Notes: generated from the letters alone by a model not told the origin. A stretch of DNA of 64,000 bases from Azospirillum endophyticum (GCF_016595245.1 NZ_JAENHM010000017.1:44919-108918), one strand, 5' to 3'; counted from the stretch's first letter, positions 43,312 through 51,937 are shown. Translations and numbers: made by a program.

Positions 43312-44709
43312 ATGACCGCCGCGCGCCGGCTCGACCGGCTTTTCTGCGACCGGGCGCTTTTGGCTGATGGCTGGGCGTCGGGGGTGCTGCTGCGCTTCGA
43401 CGCCCAAGGTCTGATCGTCGCCATCGAAACGGGGCTGGACACTCCGCCCGCCGGGGTGGAGCGTGCCACCGGGACGGTCATCCCCGGTATGCCCAACCTG
43501 CACAGCCATGCCTTCCAGCGGGCGATGGCCGGGCTGACCGAGCGGTCCGGTCCGGCGGAGGACAGCTTCTGGACCTGGCGGGAGGTGATGTACGGCTTCG
43601 TCCGCCGCATCGATCCCGATGGGCTCCAGGCGGTGGCGGCGATGGCCTATGCCGAGATGCTGGAGCAGGGCTATACGTCGGTGGCGGAGTTCCATTACCT
43701 CCACCACGACCCCGACGGCCGCCCCTATGCCGACCCGGCGGAGATGTCGATGCGCATCCTGGCGGCGGCGGACGCCGCCGGGATCGGGCTGACCCACCTG
43801 CCGGTGCTCTACGCCCAGGGCGGCTTCGGCGGGCAGCCGGCAGGGGAGGGACAGCGGCGCTTCCTCAGCGATCCCGACCGGCTGCTGGCGATCGTCGAGG
43901 CCTGCCGCAGCGCGCCCGGCAGCCACCGTACCGGCCTCGCCCTCCATTCGTTGCGCGCGGTGTCGCCCGATGCGATGGCGGCGGCGCTGGACGGGCTGTC
44001 GGCGCTCGACCCGGCGGCGCCGGTCCATATCCACGTCGCCGAGCAGACGGCCGAGGTCGATGCCTGCCTCGCCTGGTCGGGGAGGCGTCCGGTGGAGTGG
44101 CTGCTCGACCGCGGTTGGCTGGGGCCCTCCTGGTGCCTTGTCCATGCCACCCATGTCACGCCGGACGAAGTGGCGGGCATGGCCGCATCGGGGGCGGTGG
44201 CAGGCCTCTGCCCGACGACGGAAGCTGATCTGGGTGACGGGCTGTTCCCGGCGCGCGACTTCCTGGCGCAAGGCGGGCGCTTCGGCATCGGGTCCGACAG
44301 CCAGATCATCATCGACGCGGCGGAGGAACTGCGGCTGCTGGAATTCGGGCAGCGACTTGCCACCAAGCGGCGCAATCTGCTGGCACCGGGACCCGGGGCC
44401 TCGACCGGGGCGGCGCTCTACCGTGCAGCGGTAGCCGGGGGCTCGCAGGCGCTGGGGCTGCCGGAACCGGCCGGCGGGCTCAGAGCCGGACAGCGCGCCG
44501 ATCTGGTCGTGCTGGATCCGGACGATCCGCGCCTGTACGGCCGCAGTGACGACACGCTGCTGGACACCTATGTCTTCGCCGGCGCCCGCAATGCCGTGCG
44601 CGACGTGGTAGCGGGAGGGCGGCTGGTGGTGCGGGACGGCCTGCATGTCGATGCAGAAGCGATCCGCAGCGGTTGGCGCCGTGTCGTCGACAGGTTGCAG
44701 GCTGCCTGA
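43312..44709 (+). CDS. hutF: Formimidoylglutamate deiminase-like amidohydrolase (HutF family)
   Basis: 465-residue metal-dependent amidohydrolase. The metal site begins with PGMPNLHSHAFQRAMAGL (His64, His66), followed by VAEFHYLHHD, VHIHVAEQ and LVHATHVTPDEV, and ends with GIGSDSQ (Asp). HutF converts N-formimidoyl-L-glutamate to N-formyl-L-glutamate and ammonia. In Pseudomonas HutF, as I remember it, the residue after GSDS is His; here it is Gln followed by IIIDAAEE, so the substrate may be a different N-formimidoyl or amidino compound. No hutU or hutH is in the window. It is 36 bp downstream of the arginase-family gene. Confidence 0.85.
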   Translation: MTAARRLDRLFCDRALLADGWASGVLLRFDAQGLIVAIETGLDTPPAGVERATGTVIPGMPNLHSHAFQRAMAGLTERSGPAEDSFWTWREVMYGFVRRIDPDGLQAVAAMAYAEMLEQGYTSVAEFHYLHHDPDGRPYADPAEMSMRILAAADAAGIGLTHLPVLYAQGGFGGQPAGEGQRRFLSDPDRLLAIVEACRSAPGSHRTGLALHSLRAVSPDAMAAALDGLSALDPAAPVHIHVAEQTAEVDACLAWSGRRPVEWLLDRGWLGPSWCLVHATHVTPDEVAGMAASGAVAGLCPTTEADLGDGLFPARDFLAQGGRFGIGSDSQIIIDAAEELRLLEFGQRLATKRRNLLAPGPGASTGAALYRAAVAGGSQALGLPEPAGGLRAGQRADLVVLDPDDPRLYGRSDDTLLDTYVFAGARNAVRDVVAGGRLVVRDGLHVDAEAIRSGWRRVVDRLQAA

Positions 44710-44742
44710 ACACCTTCCGGAACAGACAAGGACCAATCTCCG

Positions 44743-45891
44743 ATGACGGCGACCATCGATATCCTGGAGCGGCTGGTAGCCTTCAACACCGTCAGCCGTG
44801 ACAGCAACCTCGACCTGATCCGCTGGGTGCAGGAACGGCTGGAGGCCGCCGGCGTGGCGACATGGCTGGTGCCGAGCGAGGATGGACGCAAGGCCAACCT
44901 GTTCGCGACGCTGGGACCGGCGGACCGCCCCGGCGTCCTGCTGTCCGGACACAGCGACGTGGTGCCGGTCGAAGGTCAGGCTTGGAGCAGCGATCCCTTC
45001 CGGCTGGTCCGCCGCGACGGGAGGCTGTTCGGCCGGGGCACCGCCGACATGAAGGGCTTCATCGCCGCGGCGCTCGCCCTGTTCGACCGCGCCGCCGAGC
45101 GGCCCCTCTCGCAACCGTTGCATCTGGCCCTGTCCTATGATGAGGAGGTCGGCTGCCTCGGCGTGCGGCGGCTGATCGAGATGATGGCCGCCCTGCCCGT
45201 CCGCCCGCGCTTCTGCATCGTCGGCGAGCCGACCGGCATGCAGGTGGTCACCGCCCACAAGGGCAAGACCGCGCTGCGCGCCGACTGCCGCGGGGTCGAA
45301 TGCCATTCGAGCCTGGCGCCACAGGGCTTGAACGCGATCCACATGGCAAGCGACCTGCTGACCGGGTTGCGCCGCATCCAGGACCGGCTGCGGGACCAGG
45401 GCGCGCAAGACGATGCCTATGACGTGCCTTGGACCACGATTCATACCGGCGTGATCCGGGGGGGCGAGGCGCTGAACATCGTGCCCAACCATTGCCGTCT
45501 CGATTTCGAAATCCGCCACCTGCCGCAGGACCCGGTCGAGCCGTTGCTGGACAGCATCCAGGCCGAGGCCGAGGCCATCCTCCGCCGCCTGCGTCCCGAT
45601 TTCCCGTCCGCCGGGCTGAGCATTGGCGAGCTGTCCAGTTATCCCGCGCTCGATACCGACGACACCGCCGATGTGGTGGCCTTCGTCAAGGCGCTGACCG
45701 GCGGCAACAGTACCGGCAAGATCTCCTTTGGGACGGAGGGCGGGCTGTTCCAGCGGCGGCTGTCGATGCCGACCGTGGTGTGCGGTCCCGGCAGCATCGG
45801 CGAGGCCCACAAGCCCGACGAGTTCATCGCCGAGGAGCAGTTGGCTGCCTGTGACCGTATGCTGGACGCCCTGCTCGTCCAGCTGGCCTGA
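44743..45891 (+). CDS. argE: Acetylornithine deacetylase-like M20 peptidase (ArgE)
   Basis: 382-residue dizinc deacylase of the M20/ArgE family. Metal ligands are in LSGHSDVVPVEGQ (His-x-Asp), GRGTADMKGF (Asp), SYDEEVGCLG (Glu pair), GEPTGM and the C-terminal GSIGEAHKPDE. Substrates of this branch are N-acetyl- or N-formyl-amino acids. Here it is last in the operon behind the HutF-like gene, so hydrolysis of an N-formyl or N-acetyl product is a likely final step. ATG 44743 lies 33 bp after the preceding stop. Confidence 0.92.
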   Translation: MTATIDILERLVAFNTVSRDSNLDLIRWVQERLEAAGVATWLVPSEDGRKANLFATLGPADRPGVLLSGHSDVVPVEGQAWSSDPFRLVRRDGRLFGRGTADMKGFIAAALALFDRAAERPLSQPLHLALSYDEEVGCLGVRRLIEMMAALPVRPRFCIVGEPTGMQVVTAHKGKTALRADCRGVECHSSLAPQGLNAIHMASDLLTGLRRIQDRLRDQGAQDDAYDVPWTTIHTGVIRGGEALNIVPNHCRLDFEIRHLPQDPVEPLLDSIQAEAEAILRRLRPDFPSAGLSIGELSSYPALDTDDTADVVAFVKALTGGNSTGKISFGTEGGLFQRRLSMPTVVCGPGSIGEAHKPDEFIAEEQLAACDRMLDALLVQLA

Positions 45892-46216
45892 TGGCGTTGT
45901 CCGCGCAATACCGGTGCCTCGCGACGGAGCGCCCGGGCTCTTGGACGGGGACCGTCCGGTGTCCGGCGGTCCGGAGAGTATCGACCACAGGTCGGAGCTT
46001 TTCGGAAATGGTATCAGGGCACTGCGAGCGCCCCATGCCGGCGTAGCTTCCCGGCAGTCTGATGCCGGTAGGCGCGCCATGCTAAACAGCTCCAGTCGCT
46101 GCGGGCGGGCGCAAGCCGCCCACGCGGGTCAGGAATTTCCGGATGGGGTATCCGGCGGGTGACGCCAAGGGAAGGAGGGGGCGGTCGGCCGCTCCCTTTT
46201 TCCAGGACATCCCCGG
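45892..46216. other. Intergenic stretch between convergent genes
   Basis: These 325 bp between the ArgE-like gene and the oppositely oriented protease gene carry no credible gene. A terminator-like hairpin lies at 46174-46205; nothing else stands out. Confidence 0.45.
46174..46205 (+). terminator. Candidate terminator after the catabolic operon
   Basis: GGGGGCGG-TCGG-CCGCTCCC forms an 8-bp hairpin with one G-T pair and is followed by TTTTT at 46197-46201. It lies 280 bp after the ArgE-like stop and could serve transcripts of either direction. Confidence 0.4.
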
Positions 46217-47734
46217 TCAAGGCCAAGTCGCGCCGGGACTGTAGAGCCCGATCGCCAAACTGGCGTTGTCCCGTCCGGCAAATCCGAGGCCCGCCCCGCT
46301 TGCCGGGGCTGCCATCTCACGCTGGTCGACCATGCTGGAACTGCCGGTCTCCGGTGTCGAGAAGCGCGGGAGAGCATCCTCCAAGCGTGCATCGGCCAAA
46401 TTGGCGAAGCCGGGGATGCCGGTCTGGGACCCGCCGCCCTGAAGCTGGTTTGCGGCGGCCAGCGTCACAGGCGGCCTGGAGATCGTCGGAAAGACGAAGG
46501 TCGGCCGTCCTTCGCGAGCCCCATACTCAACATAGTGCTTCGTCGCTGCGGCGGTATCGGTGCCGAACGCGGCCCGCAGATCCGCGTTGGCGGCGAGATA
46601 GGACTGAACGTCGAACCCCGTGGTCTTTCGCCCTTCCGCCCGCCCATGGTCGAGGTAGTGGCGCGCGCCCGCCTTTACGTCGCGGCCGAACGCGAACAAC
46701 AGGTCAAGATTGCTCGCCAGATATCCATAAGTGTCGAAGGTCACCGACCGTCCCTCGGCCAAGCCGGTGGTGACGAAGTGCCGGGTTGCCGCCGCTTCAT
46801 CGCGCCCGAACGCCGCCTCCAGGTCGCCATGGCTCGCAAGGTAAGCGTCCGGATTGAAGCCGGCCGTGCTCCGCCCCTCCCGGAAGCCGCTATGGACGTA
46901 ATGGTCGGTACCGGCCGCCTCGTCGGCGCCGAAGGCGCGGACCAGGTCGGTGTTGCTGGCGATGTATTCCAGGGCATCGAACCTCGCGCTGCGTCCTTCC
47001 CAGATGCCGGCGACCAAGTAATGGTAATTCGCCGCGCCGGGGTCGGCTCCAAAGGCGCGCAGCAGATCGGGGTTGGCCGCGAGGTAGGATTGGGCCGTGT
47101 AGCCGGCGGGGAAGGCCCGATCGGCCGGCACGTCCGGACCATAGAGATACCGGATCGCCGCAGTGTCGTACGGACCGATCTGACTTTGGAAACCGCCCGT
47201 GTAGCTCATCACCGTGTTGCTGGTCCTGTCCTCTCCAGCCGGAAGCGTGACGCCCGTTCTCAGCGGCTCGAACGGGTGCTTGAGCCCCAATGCATGCCCC
47301 AACTCATGCAAGGCCAGCCCGACATTGATCTCACTCCGGGTGTTGAAATACACGTCACCGCCAGCGTCATATCCGGGGTAGCTGGCATATCCACTCAGGC
47401 CATCGGACCCCGTGGCTCGGAAGTCATAGGCGCCAATCTGGATTTGCCCACTGCCGCTGCCGACTTCCATCATGATAACGCCCGAAGCGTTGTCCCAAAT
47501 GGTGGCCGCGGTGCGCACCGCAGCCCTCTCTGTATCCGTGAGCGGTCGTGAAGTGGCCGACGCGGCCTGCGGCATATGGCTCGGCAGCGTTTGGTCGAAC
47601 GAATAGGTGACGACGGTAGGCGAGCCGAGCGGTCGAACATAATTTGTATTTAGCGGATAATTGCGGAAATTAGTCCAACGAACATCATTGCCGACGATGA
47701 GTGAGTTGACCTGAATGCTGTAATCGACCGCCAT
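46217..47734 (-). CDS. Metzincin metalloprotease with five 41-residue repeats
   Basis: 505-residue protein with no classical signal peptide. A metzincin zinc site HELGHALGLKHP (His143, His147, His153, catalytic Glu144) and Met-turn (NTVMSYTG, Met176) place it near the serralysin (M10B) family. Instead of RTX nonapeptides, residues 209-411 hold five tandem copies of a 39-45-residue unit (consensus YLA.N.DL..AFG.D...A..HY...G..EGR). The C-terminal 90 residues are unique. Alphaproteobacterial secreted proteins often carry this repeat. It may be exported by a type I system through its C-terminus, but no secretion genes are adjacent. Isolated gene, divergent from parA. Confidence 0.85.
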   Translation of the reverse strand: MAVDYSIQVNSLIVGNDVRWTNFRNYPLNTNYVRPLGSPTVVTYSFDQTLPSHMPQAASATSRPLTDTERAAVRTAATIWDNASGVIMMEVGSGSGQIQIGAYDFRATGSDGLSGYASYPGYDAGGDVYFNTRSEINVGLALHELGHALGLKHPFEPLRTGVTLPAGEDRTSNTVMSYTGGFQSQIGPYDTAAIRYLYGPDVPADRAFPAGYTAQSYLAANPDLLRAFGADPGAANYHYLVAGIWEGRSARFDALEYIASNTDLVRAFGADEAAGTDHYVHSGFREGRSTAGFNPDAYLASHGDLEAAFGRDEAAATRHFVTTGLAEGRSVTFDTYGYLASNLDLLFAFGRDVKAGARHYLDHGRAEGRKTTGFDVQSYLAANADLRAAFGTDTAAATKHYVEYGAREGRPTFVFPTISRPPVTLAAANQLQGGGSQTGIPGFANLADARLEDALPRFSTPETGSSSMVDQREMAAPASGAGLGFAGRDNASLAIGLYSPGATWP

Positions 47735-48226
47735 AATAAGGCTCCGTGGGTTCGGCTTTCTTGGAGTACCTATACCTCTATATCGCTTGAAGGGGCGGCG
47801 TCCAAGGTGTCGCAGTCGGAGAGTGCCCCGGCGCTACCCGACCTCGCCCAATCCATTCTTGACGGGATCCCGGATCTCGAAAGGAAGCAGCAGGGAGGAC
47901 CGCCACGGTGGCTCGGTCCGATTTCCTGGATGGGCGATCGACCAAGCGGGGCGATGTGAGTAAGAGCGGCAGTTGGTCGAGTGTCTCCGCAAGCTGTCGA
48001 GCACGAGTCTGCGGAAGTCTTCGGTTCCGAGTTTCGGTCGAAGGGCTGAAAGGCAGTGTTTCCGCCGCTTTTCCTGACCCTGTGCTCGGTCGGTGCGGTC
48101 GAAAGGACAAGGTTGGCGACGAGACGCTACGATGATCACACTCAGCCCTTCCGATCGCCGTTGACAGGGTGAGTGTCTCATTTTATGCGTGGAGCCGCTG
48201 AACTCGAATTGCTGGGGGAGAGAGCT
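47735..48226. promoter_or_regulatory. Divergent region upstream of parA
   Basis: This 492-bp gap has short open frames on both strands with no family resemblance. Near its end lies a promoter candidate for parA: TTGACA at 48161-48166 and TATGCG at 48184-48189 (17-bp spacing). It is flanked by ACACTCA (48138-48144) and TGAGTGT (48170-48176), a 7-bp inverted repeat that could be a ParA or ParB operator. No iterons or replication gene were found. Confidence 0.4.
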
Positions 48227-49246
48227 ATGCTCGGCGAGCATTTGAAGGTGTATCGCGAGGCTCGTGGGCAATCGAGGGAGGACTTTGCGGCGTTTCTGAA
48301 CCAGGGCCTGGGTCGCTCTTACGATCGCCAGCGGATCTCGCGTTGGGAAAATGGGGGGGAGCGTATCCCACAGGCCGTCGTCGTCTTCGTCCGCAAGCAC
48401 CCGGTGCTTCCCGTCGAGAAGCCCGGCCCGGCGCTCGTCGTGTCCCTGGCGAACCAGAAGGGCGGGGTGGGCAAGACCACAGGCTGCGTCAATGTCGGCC
48501 GTATGCTGGCCGACCGCGGCTACTCCGTCGTGCTTGTGGACTCCGACCCCCAGGCCAACGCTGGAATCCATCTCAGTGTGGACGTCGTCGCCTGCGAGGA
48601 GGCCGAAAAGACGCTCTATTACGTCCTCAAGGGGGTCGTGAATGCCGAGGATTGTCTCGTCGAGACGCGCAACCCGCGCCTGCGGGTTCTGCCATCCTCG
48701 CTCAAACTGGCCGAAAGCGAGACCGAACTTGCCGCTCAGCAGTTTTCGCACAACACGTTGCGTAGCCGCCTCGCCGAGTTGCGCCGCAGCGTCGACTTTA
48801 TTCTCATAGACTGCCCCCCCACACTGGGGCATTTGGTGACCAACGCTCTGGTGGCCAGCGATACGGTCCTGATCCCCTGCCAGACGCAGCCCCTCGCCTT
48901 CATGGGCATGGGCACTCTGCGCAAACAGATCGACTTCGTGCGCGAACGCGGCAACCCCGCCCTCTCCCTGCTCGGCATCGTGCCGACGTTCTACTCGGGA
49001 CGCACGACCCAGGATCAGGCCACCCTGAAGGATATGCATGAGACCTATGGGCGGGAGATTCACATCTTCCCGCCAATCCCCACCACCACGCTTTACCCGC
49101 AATCATCGGCCGGTGGCGACGCTCTGGTCGCTTTCAATGCCAAGGCCCCTGGCGTCGGCACTTTCGACATGGTGGTGCAGACCTTGATCGGGGAGCGCGA
49201 CCATCGCGTCGTAACCACCGCACACGGAGTGACGGCGCATGGCTAA
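48227..49246 (+). CDS. parA: ParA-type partition ATPase with N-terminal HTH
   Basis: Replicon-partition ATPase of the large type Ia class. From ATG 48227 (GGGGGAGAGAG site) the 339-residue product has an N-terminal HTH (LNQGLGRSYDRQRISRWENG, about residues 25-44) and a deviant Walker A KGGVGKTT near residue 82. Walker A' is followed by VVLVDSDPQAN, then DFILIDCPPTLG. The HTH suggests autorepression of the operon. Earlier in-frame starts (GTG 48173, ATG 48185) lie within the proposed promoter and were rejected. It overlaps parB by 8 bp. Confidence 0.93.
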   Translation: MLGEHLKVYREARGQSREDFAAFLNQGLGRSYDRQRISRWENGGERIPQAVVVFVRKHPVLPVEKPGPALVVSLANQKGGVGKTTGCVNVGRMLADRGYSVVLVDSDPQANAGIHLSVDVVACEEAEKTLYYVLKGVVNAEDCLVETRNPRLRVLPSSLKLAESETELAAQQFSHNTLRSRLAELRRSVDFILIDCPPTLGHLVTNALVASDTVLIPCQTQPLAFMGMGTLRKQIDFVRERGNPALSLLGIVPTFYSGRTTQDQATLKDMHETYGREIHIFPPIPTTTLYPQSSAGGDALVAFNAKAPGVGTFDMVVQTLIGERDHRVVTTAHGVTAHG

Positions 49247-50174
49247 GGGGATTCCGCGCTCCAATATGGGGCTCATCACCAAAAGCAGCGATCAGACCAG
49301 CACCAACCCGGTGCGGCTCGACAGCAACGCGCTGACCGGCAAGGCCGTGCCCTTCGAGAGGCCATTCGCCTGCGACATCGGGCTGGTGGTTACCAATCCC
49401 GATCAGCCGCGCAAAATATTCCGCGAAGAGGACCTTGCCTCTTTGGCCGCCTCGCTTGACAAGCATGGCCTGAAGCAACCGATCGGAGTGCAGCAGCAGG
49501 CCAACGGCGAATATCTCCTTGTATGGGGAGAGCGGCGCTGGAGGGCGGCAAGATCGCTTGGATGGCCGACCATCACCGCGGTCCTGACCGCGGGTGACCC
49601 GCTTGAGGTGGCGTTGGTCGAGAACGTGCAGCGTGTCGACCTGTCCCCGTTCGAGCAGTCCGATGCACTGCAGGGGCTGAAGGAGCGTCACGGGTATACC
49701 GACGAGGCGCTTGCCGGTATCGTCGGCAAGGACCGCAGCATGATCTCCAAACTGCTCCGATTGCAGTCTCTGCCTGAAGCTATCCGCTGGGAATATGCGG
49801 ATCATGAGCCGACGCTCCGCTTTCTCCTCACTCTCACCCGAGCCGCGTCGGAAGCGTCCGCCCTTGCCCTGTGGAATCAATGGAAGAGCAGCGGCACGGC
49901 TGGAGAGTCCGAGCTTGGCGGTGAACCGCGGCACGCGAAGAATACAGGAGAGGACGGTGAGCGCCCCTCCCGCAACCCGGCTGACAAATCGCCGGAGATG
50001 GCGTTGAGTGCCCTGCCACAGCGGGTGTTCCGCGTCATCACTAGGGCACAAGAGACCATTGGCGCGATGGTCGAGAAGCCGCGCCCTTTGACCGACGAGG
50101 ACTGGGAGCGTCTGACGCAGATGCGTTCGCTGATTGACACCCTGCTCCAACAGCGAAAGGCAGGGAAGACGTGA
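49239..50174 (+). CDS. parB: ParB-type centromere-binding protein
   Basis: 311-residue ParB protein. The N-terminal CTPase-type domain has LVVTNPDQPRKIFREEDLASLAASLDKHGLKQPIGV near residues 49-84 and the motif VWGERRWRAARSLG near 96. Central HTH: HGYTDEALAGIVGKDRSMISKLLRL, about 146-170. A C-terminal helical dimerisation region follows a variable linker. It overlaps parA by ATGG-type overlap. Two palindromic parS candidates follow downstream. Confidence 0.94.
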   Translation: MAKGIPRSNMGLITKSSDQTSTNPVRLDSNALTGKAVPFERPFACDIGLVVTNPDQPRKIFREEDLASLAASLDKHGLKQPIGVQQQANGEYLLVWGERRWRAARSLGWPTITAVLTAGDPLEVALVENVQRVDLSPFEQSDALQGLKERHGYTDEALAGIVGKDRSMISKLLRLQSLPEAIRWEYADHEPTLRFLLTLTRAASEASALALWNQWKSSGTAGESELGGEPRHAKNTGEDGERPSRNPADKSPEMALSALPQRVFRVITRAQETIGAMVEKPRPLTDEDWERLTQMRSLIDTLLQQRKAGKT

Positions 50175-50175
50175 A

Positions 50176-50202
50176 GTGCAATGGGAACCGTTCCCATTGC
50201 AC
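50176..50202. promoter_or_regulatory. parS candidate 1
   Basis: A perfect inverted repeat with 13-bp arms and a single central base (C at 50189). Its core, AATGGGAAC-C-GTTCCCATT, is repeated with opposite central base at the second site. It begins 2 bp after the parB stop. Confidence 0.65.
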
Positions 50203-50340
50203 ACTCCTTCGGCCGGCTGCGTGTCGGCGTTCGCAGGCGACCGATCCTCGTCCGGCACGTTGCTTGATTGTGTCTGGGTCAGAACGGTTGAGGGGGGGCG
50301 TCACTGGCCCCTGTCAAATGGCTGTTCCTGCTGACCTGTC

Positions 50341-50361
50341 CAATGGGAACGGTTCCCATTG
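50341..50361. promoter_or_regulatory. parS candidate 2
   Basis: A perfect inverted repeat with 10-bp arms (CAATGGGAAC and GTTCCCATTG) around a central G. It shares a 19-bp core with candidate 1, read from the other strand, and lies 138 bp further from parB. Confidence 0.65.
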
Positions 50362-50621
50362 ATGAAACAAGCGCATTGACCGCAGCACACTGATGTGCAA
50401 TCGCCCCGCTGTTTTTGAACCCGGCATCCATCCAATCGGCGCCATGAAAAACAACAGGGAACAGCTTATCCAGGCCGCCAATCCGTCCAAAGAAACGGAG
50501 CCACTGCTCATTTTGCGCGAGAGCCGCATGCAGGCGAGATCGCAGCGATCATATGCAGGTTCCTTTCCGGGCTTCTCAAGAGCGCCGCGAGCCCGGCTGA
50601 CGCCCATTCGACCTTGACATC

Positions 50622-50658
50622 CGTTTGCTACCTTACAAATATTGTATGGTAGCAAACG
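50622..50658. promoter_or_regulatory. MarR operator and promoter region
   Basis: A 37-bp symmetric sequence: outer arms CGTTTGCTACC and GGTAGCAAACG (11 bp, perfect) enclose TACAA-ATA-TTGTA, with one mismatched T on each side. A TTGACA at 50614-50619 partly precedes it, so binding would block transcription of the MarR gene. It ends 18 bp before the ATG. Such long interrupted dyads are typical of MarR-family autoregulation. Confidence 0.6.
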
Positions 50659-50676
50659 AAATGGAAGGCTCTTCAC

Positions 50677-51123
50677 ATGCGGGATCAGGCGGATACCGAC
50701 GCCTCCGTGGGAGCGTGGACGAAGCGGTGTTATCTTGCGGGCCGCGCGCTCATGGACGCGACCTTGCGGCACTATGATTTGGGATCCACGCAATGGTATG
50801 TTCTCTGGCATCTCGCGCACAACGGCGCGTCCGTTCAGCGTGACCTCGGACGTGCCCTCGAACTCGAACGCGCGACCTTGAGCGGCATCATCTCCACTCT
50901 CGTCCGTAAAGACTTGGTGGAGCAGACCTCGAGTGGAGAAGATCAGCGTCAGCGTCTATTGACGTTGACAGGCGCTGGTGAGGCGCTGTGGCGCAAACTT
51001 CCCGACCTTTCGTTCATTCACGAAACTGCTTTTGGCGGCATCGACGAGGCCGAACTGGCCACGACCGTTCGGGTCCTGCAATCGGCGACCGAAAGGCTGC
51101 AGACCCTGTTGCGAAAGGTTTGA
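50677..51123 (+). CDS. MarR-family transcriptional regulator
   Basis: 148-residue MarR-type winged-helix repressor with LGSTQWYVLWHLAHNGASVQRDLGRALELERATLSGIISTLVRKDLVEQ at about 35-83 and the wing SGEDQRQRLLTLT. It ends 4 bp before the epimerase gene, so the two are one operon that it probably controls through the symmetric operator at 50622-50658. Effector unknown. Confidence 0.92.
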   Translation: MRDQADTDASVGAWTKRCYLAGRALMDATLRHYDLGSTQWYVLWHLAHNGASVQRDLGRALELERATLSGIISTLVRKDLVEQTSSGEDQRQRLLTLTGAGEALWRKLPDLSFIHETAFGGIDEAELATTVRVLQSATERLQTLLRKV

Positions 51124-51127
51124 GCAA

Positions 51128-51937
51128 ATGACGGTACTGATAACCGGAGCCACCGGGCTCGTTGGCGAACGACTTCTTCCACGGTTGGTGGATGCCGGCT
51201 TCGCCTGCCGCGCCCTGCTGCGGGCGGGCAAATCATGCCCCCATGGCTCAGAGGCCGCGACGGGAGACATTCTCGACCCTTCGACCCTCCCAAACGCCAT
51301 CCGAGGGGTTGCCGCCATCGTGCATCTGGCCGCCGTGTTTCGCACGCAGGATGCCGATCTCATCTGGAAGAGCAACCTCGACGGGACACGCAACCTGATT
51401 GCCGCCGCAAAGGCTCATGCTCCTGATGCGCGGTTCATCATGGCGAGCACCAGCCATGTCTACAACAAAGACCATCCTCATCCGGGACGAGAAGACGACC
51501 CGCTCGATCCCCAGCAGGCCTATCCGGCGAGCAAGGTGGCGGCAGAAAGGGAATTGCGCGAAAGCGGTCTGAACTGGTCTATCATACGCTTCCCTTTCGT
51601 CTATGGCGACGGAGACGGACATCTCGAAGCTCTTCCCAATTACGTCAGAAATTGGCATCCGGCCCAGCGCATGAGCACGGTTCATCATCGTGATATCGCC
51701 ACCGCGGTCAAGCTTGCGCTGGCCGGCGCATTTGATCGGCGCATCGTGAACGTCGCGGACGAGGCGCCAGCTTCCATCTATGAGCTCTTAAGCATACTGG
51801 GTGCTCGGATGGAATCGAGCGCTGAGCCACTTTCAAATCCCTGGCACCTGCACGTAGACGGTTCACTTGCCCGCAGCCTGGGCTTTCGCCCCACTGTCAG
51901 AACCGTCCATCAGGCCCAGCAAGAGGGGCTTTTATGA
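51128..51937 (+). CDS. NAD-dependent epimerase/dehydratase (SDR family)
   Basis: 269-residue extended-SDR protein. Rossmann motif TGATGLVG (residues 6-13), LAAVF near 66, the active-site Ser and YPASK tetrad element (Tyr and Lys), then FVYGDGD. It fits the nucleoside-diphosphate-sugar epimerase-like branch, but substrate is unknown. Its start lies 4 bp after the MarR stop with a GTTTGAGCAA leader; longer frames overlap the MarR gene. Confidence 0.88.
   Translation: MTVLITGATGLVGERLLPRLVDAGFACRALLRAGKSCPHGSEAATGDILDPSTLPNAIRGVAAIVHLAAVFRTQDADLIWKSNLDGTRNLIAAAKAHAPDARFIMASTSHVYNKDHPHPGREDDPLDPQQAYPASKVAAERELRESGLNWSIIRFPFVYGDGDGHLEALPNYVRNWHPAQRMSTVHHRDIATAVKLALAGAFDRRIVNVADEAPASIYELLSILGARMESSAEPLSNPWHLHVDGSLARSLGFRPTVRTVHQAQQEGLL

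Larger units (their letters stand above)
50175..50676. other. Region downstream of parB containing the candidate centromere
   Basis: The 502 bp between parB and the MarR gene hold two parS-like palindromes (50176-50202 and 50341-50361) and the MarR operator (50622-50658). Short open frames here look non-coding. Confidence 0.5.

Noticed and set aside
42166..46080. 1304-residue minus-strand frame opposite the arginase-HutF-ArgE genes
   Set aside because: Shadow frame; no domain and reversed codon pattern.
47778..48135. Short open frames on both strands upstream of parA
   Set aside because: No family resemblance, no ribosome site, Arg/Ser-rich; more likely regulatory DNA.
50393..50617. 74-residue plus-strand open frame after the parS candidates
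   Set aside because: No good ribosome site, no recognisable sequence, and it overlaps the region of regulatory palindromes.
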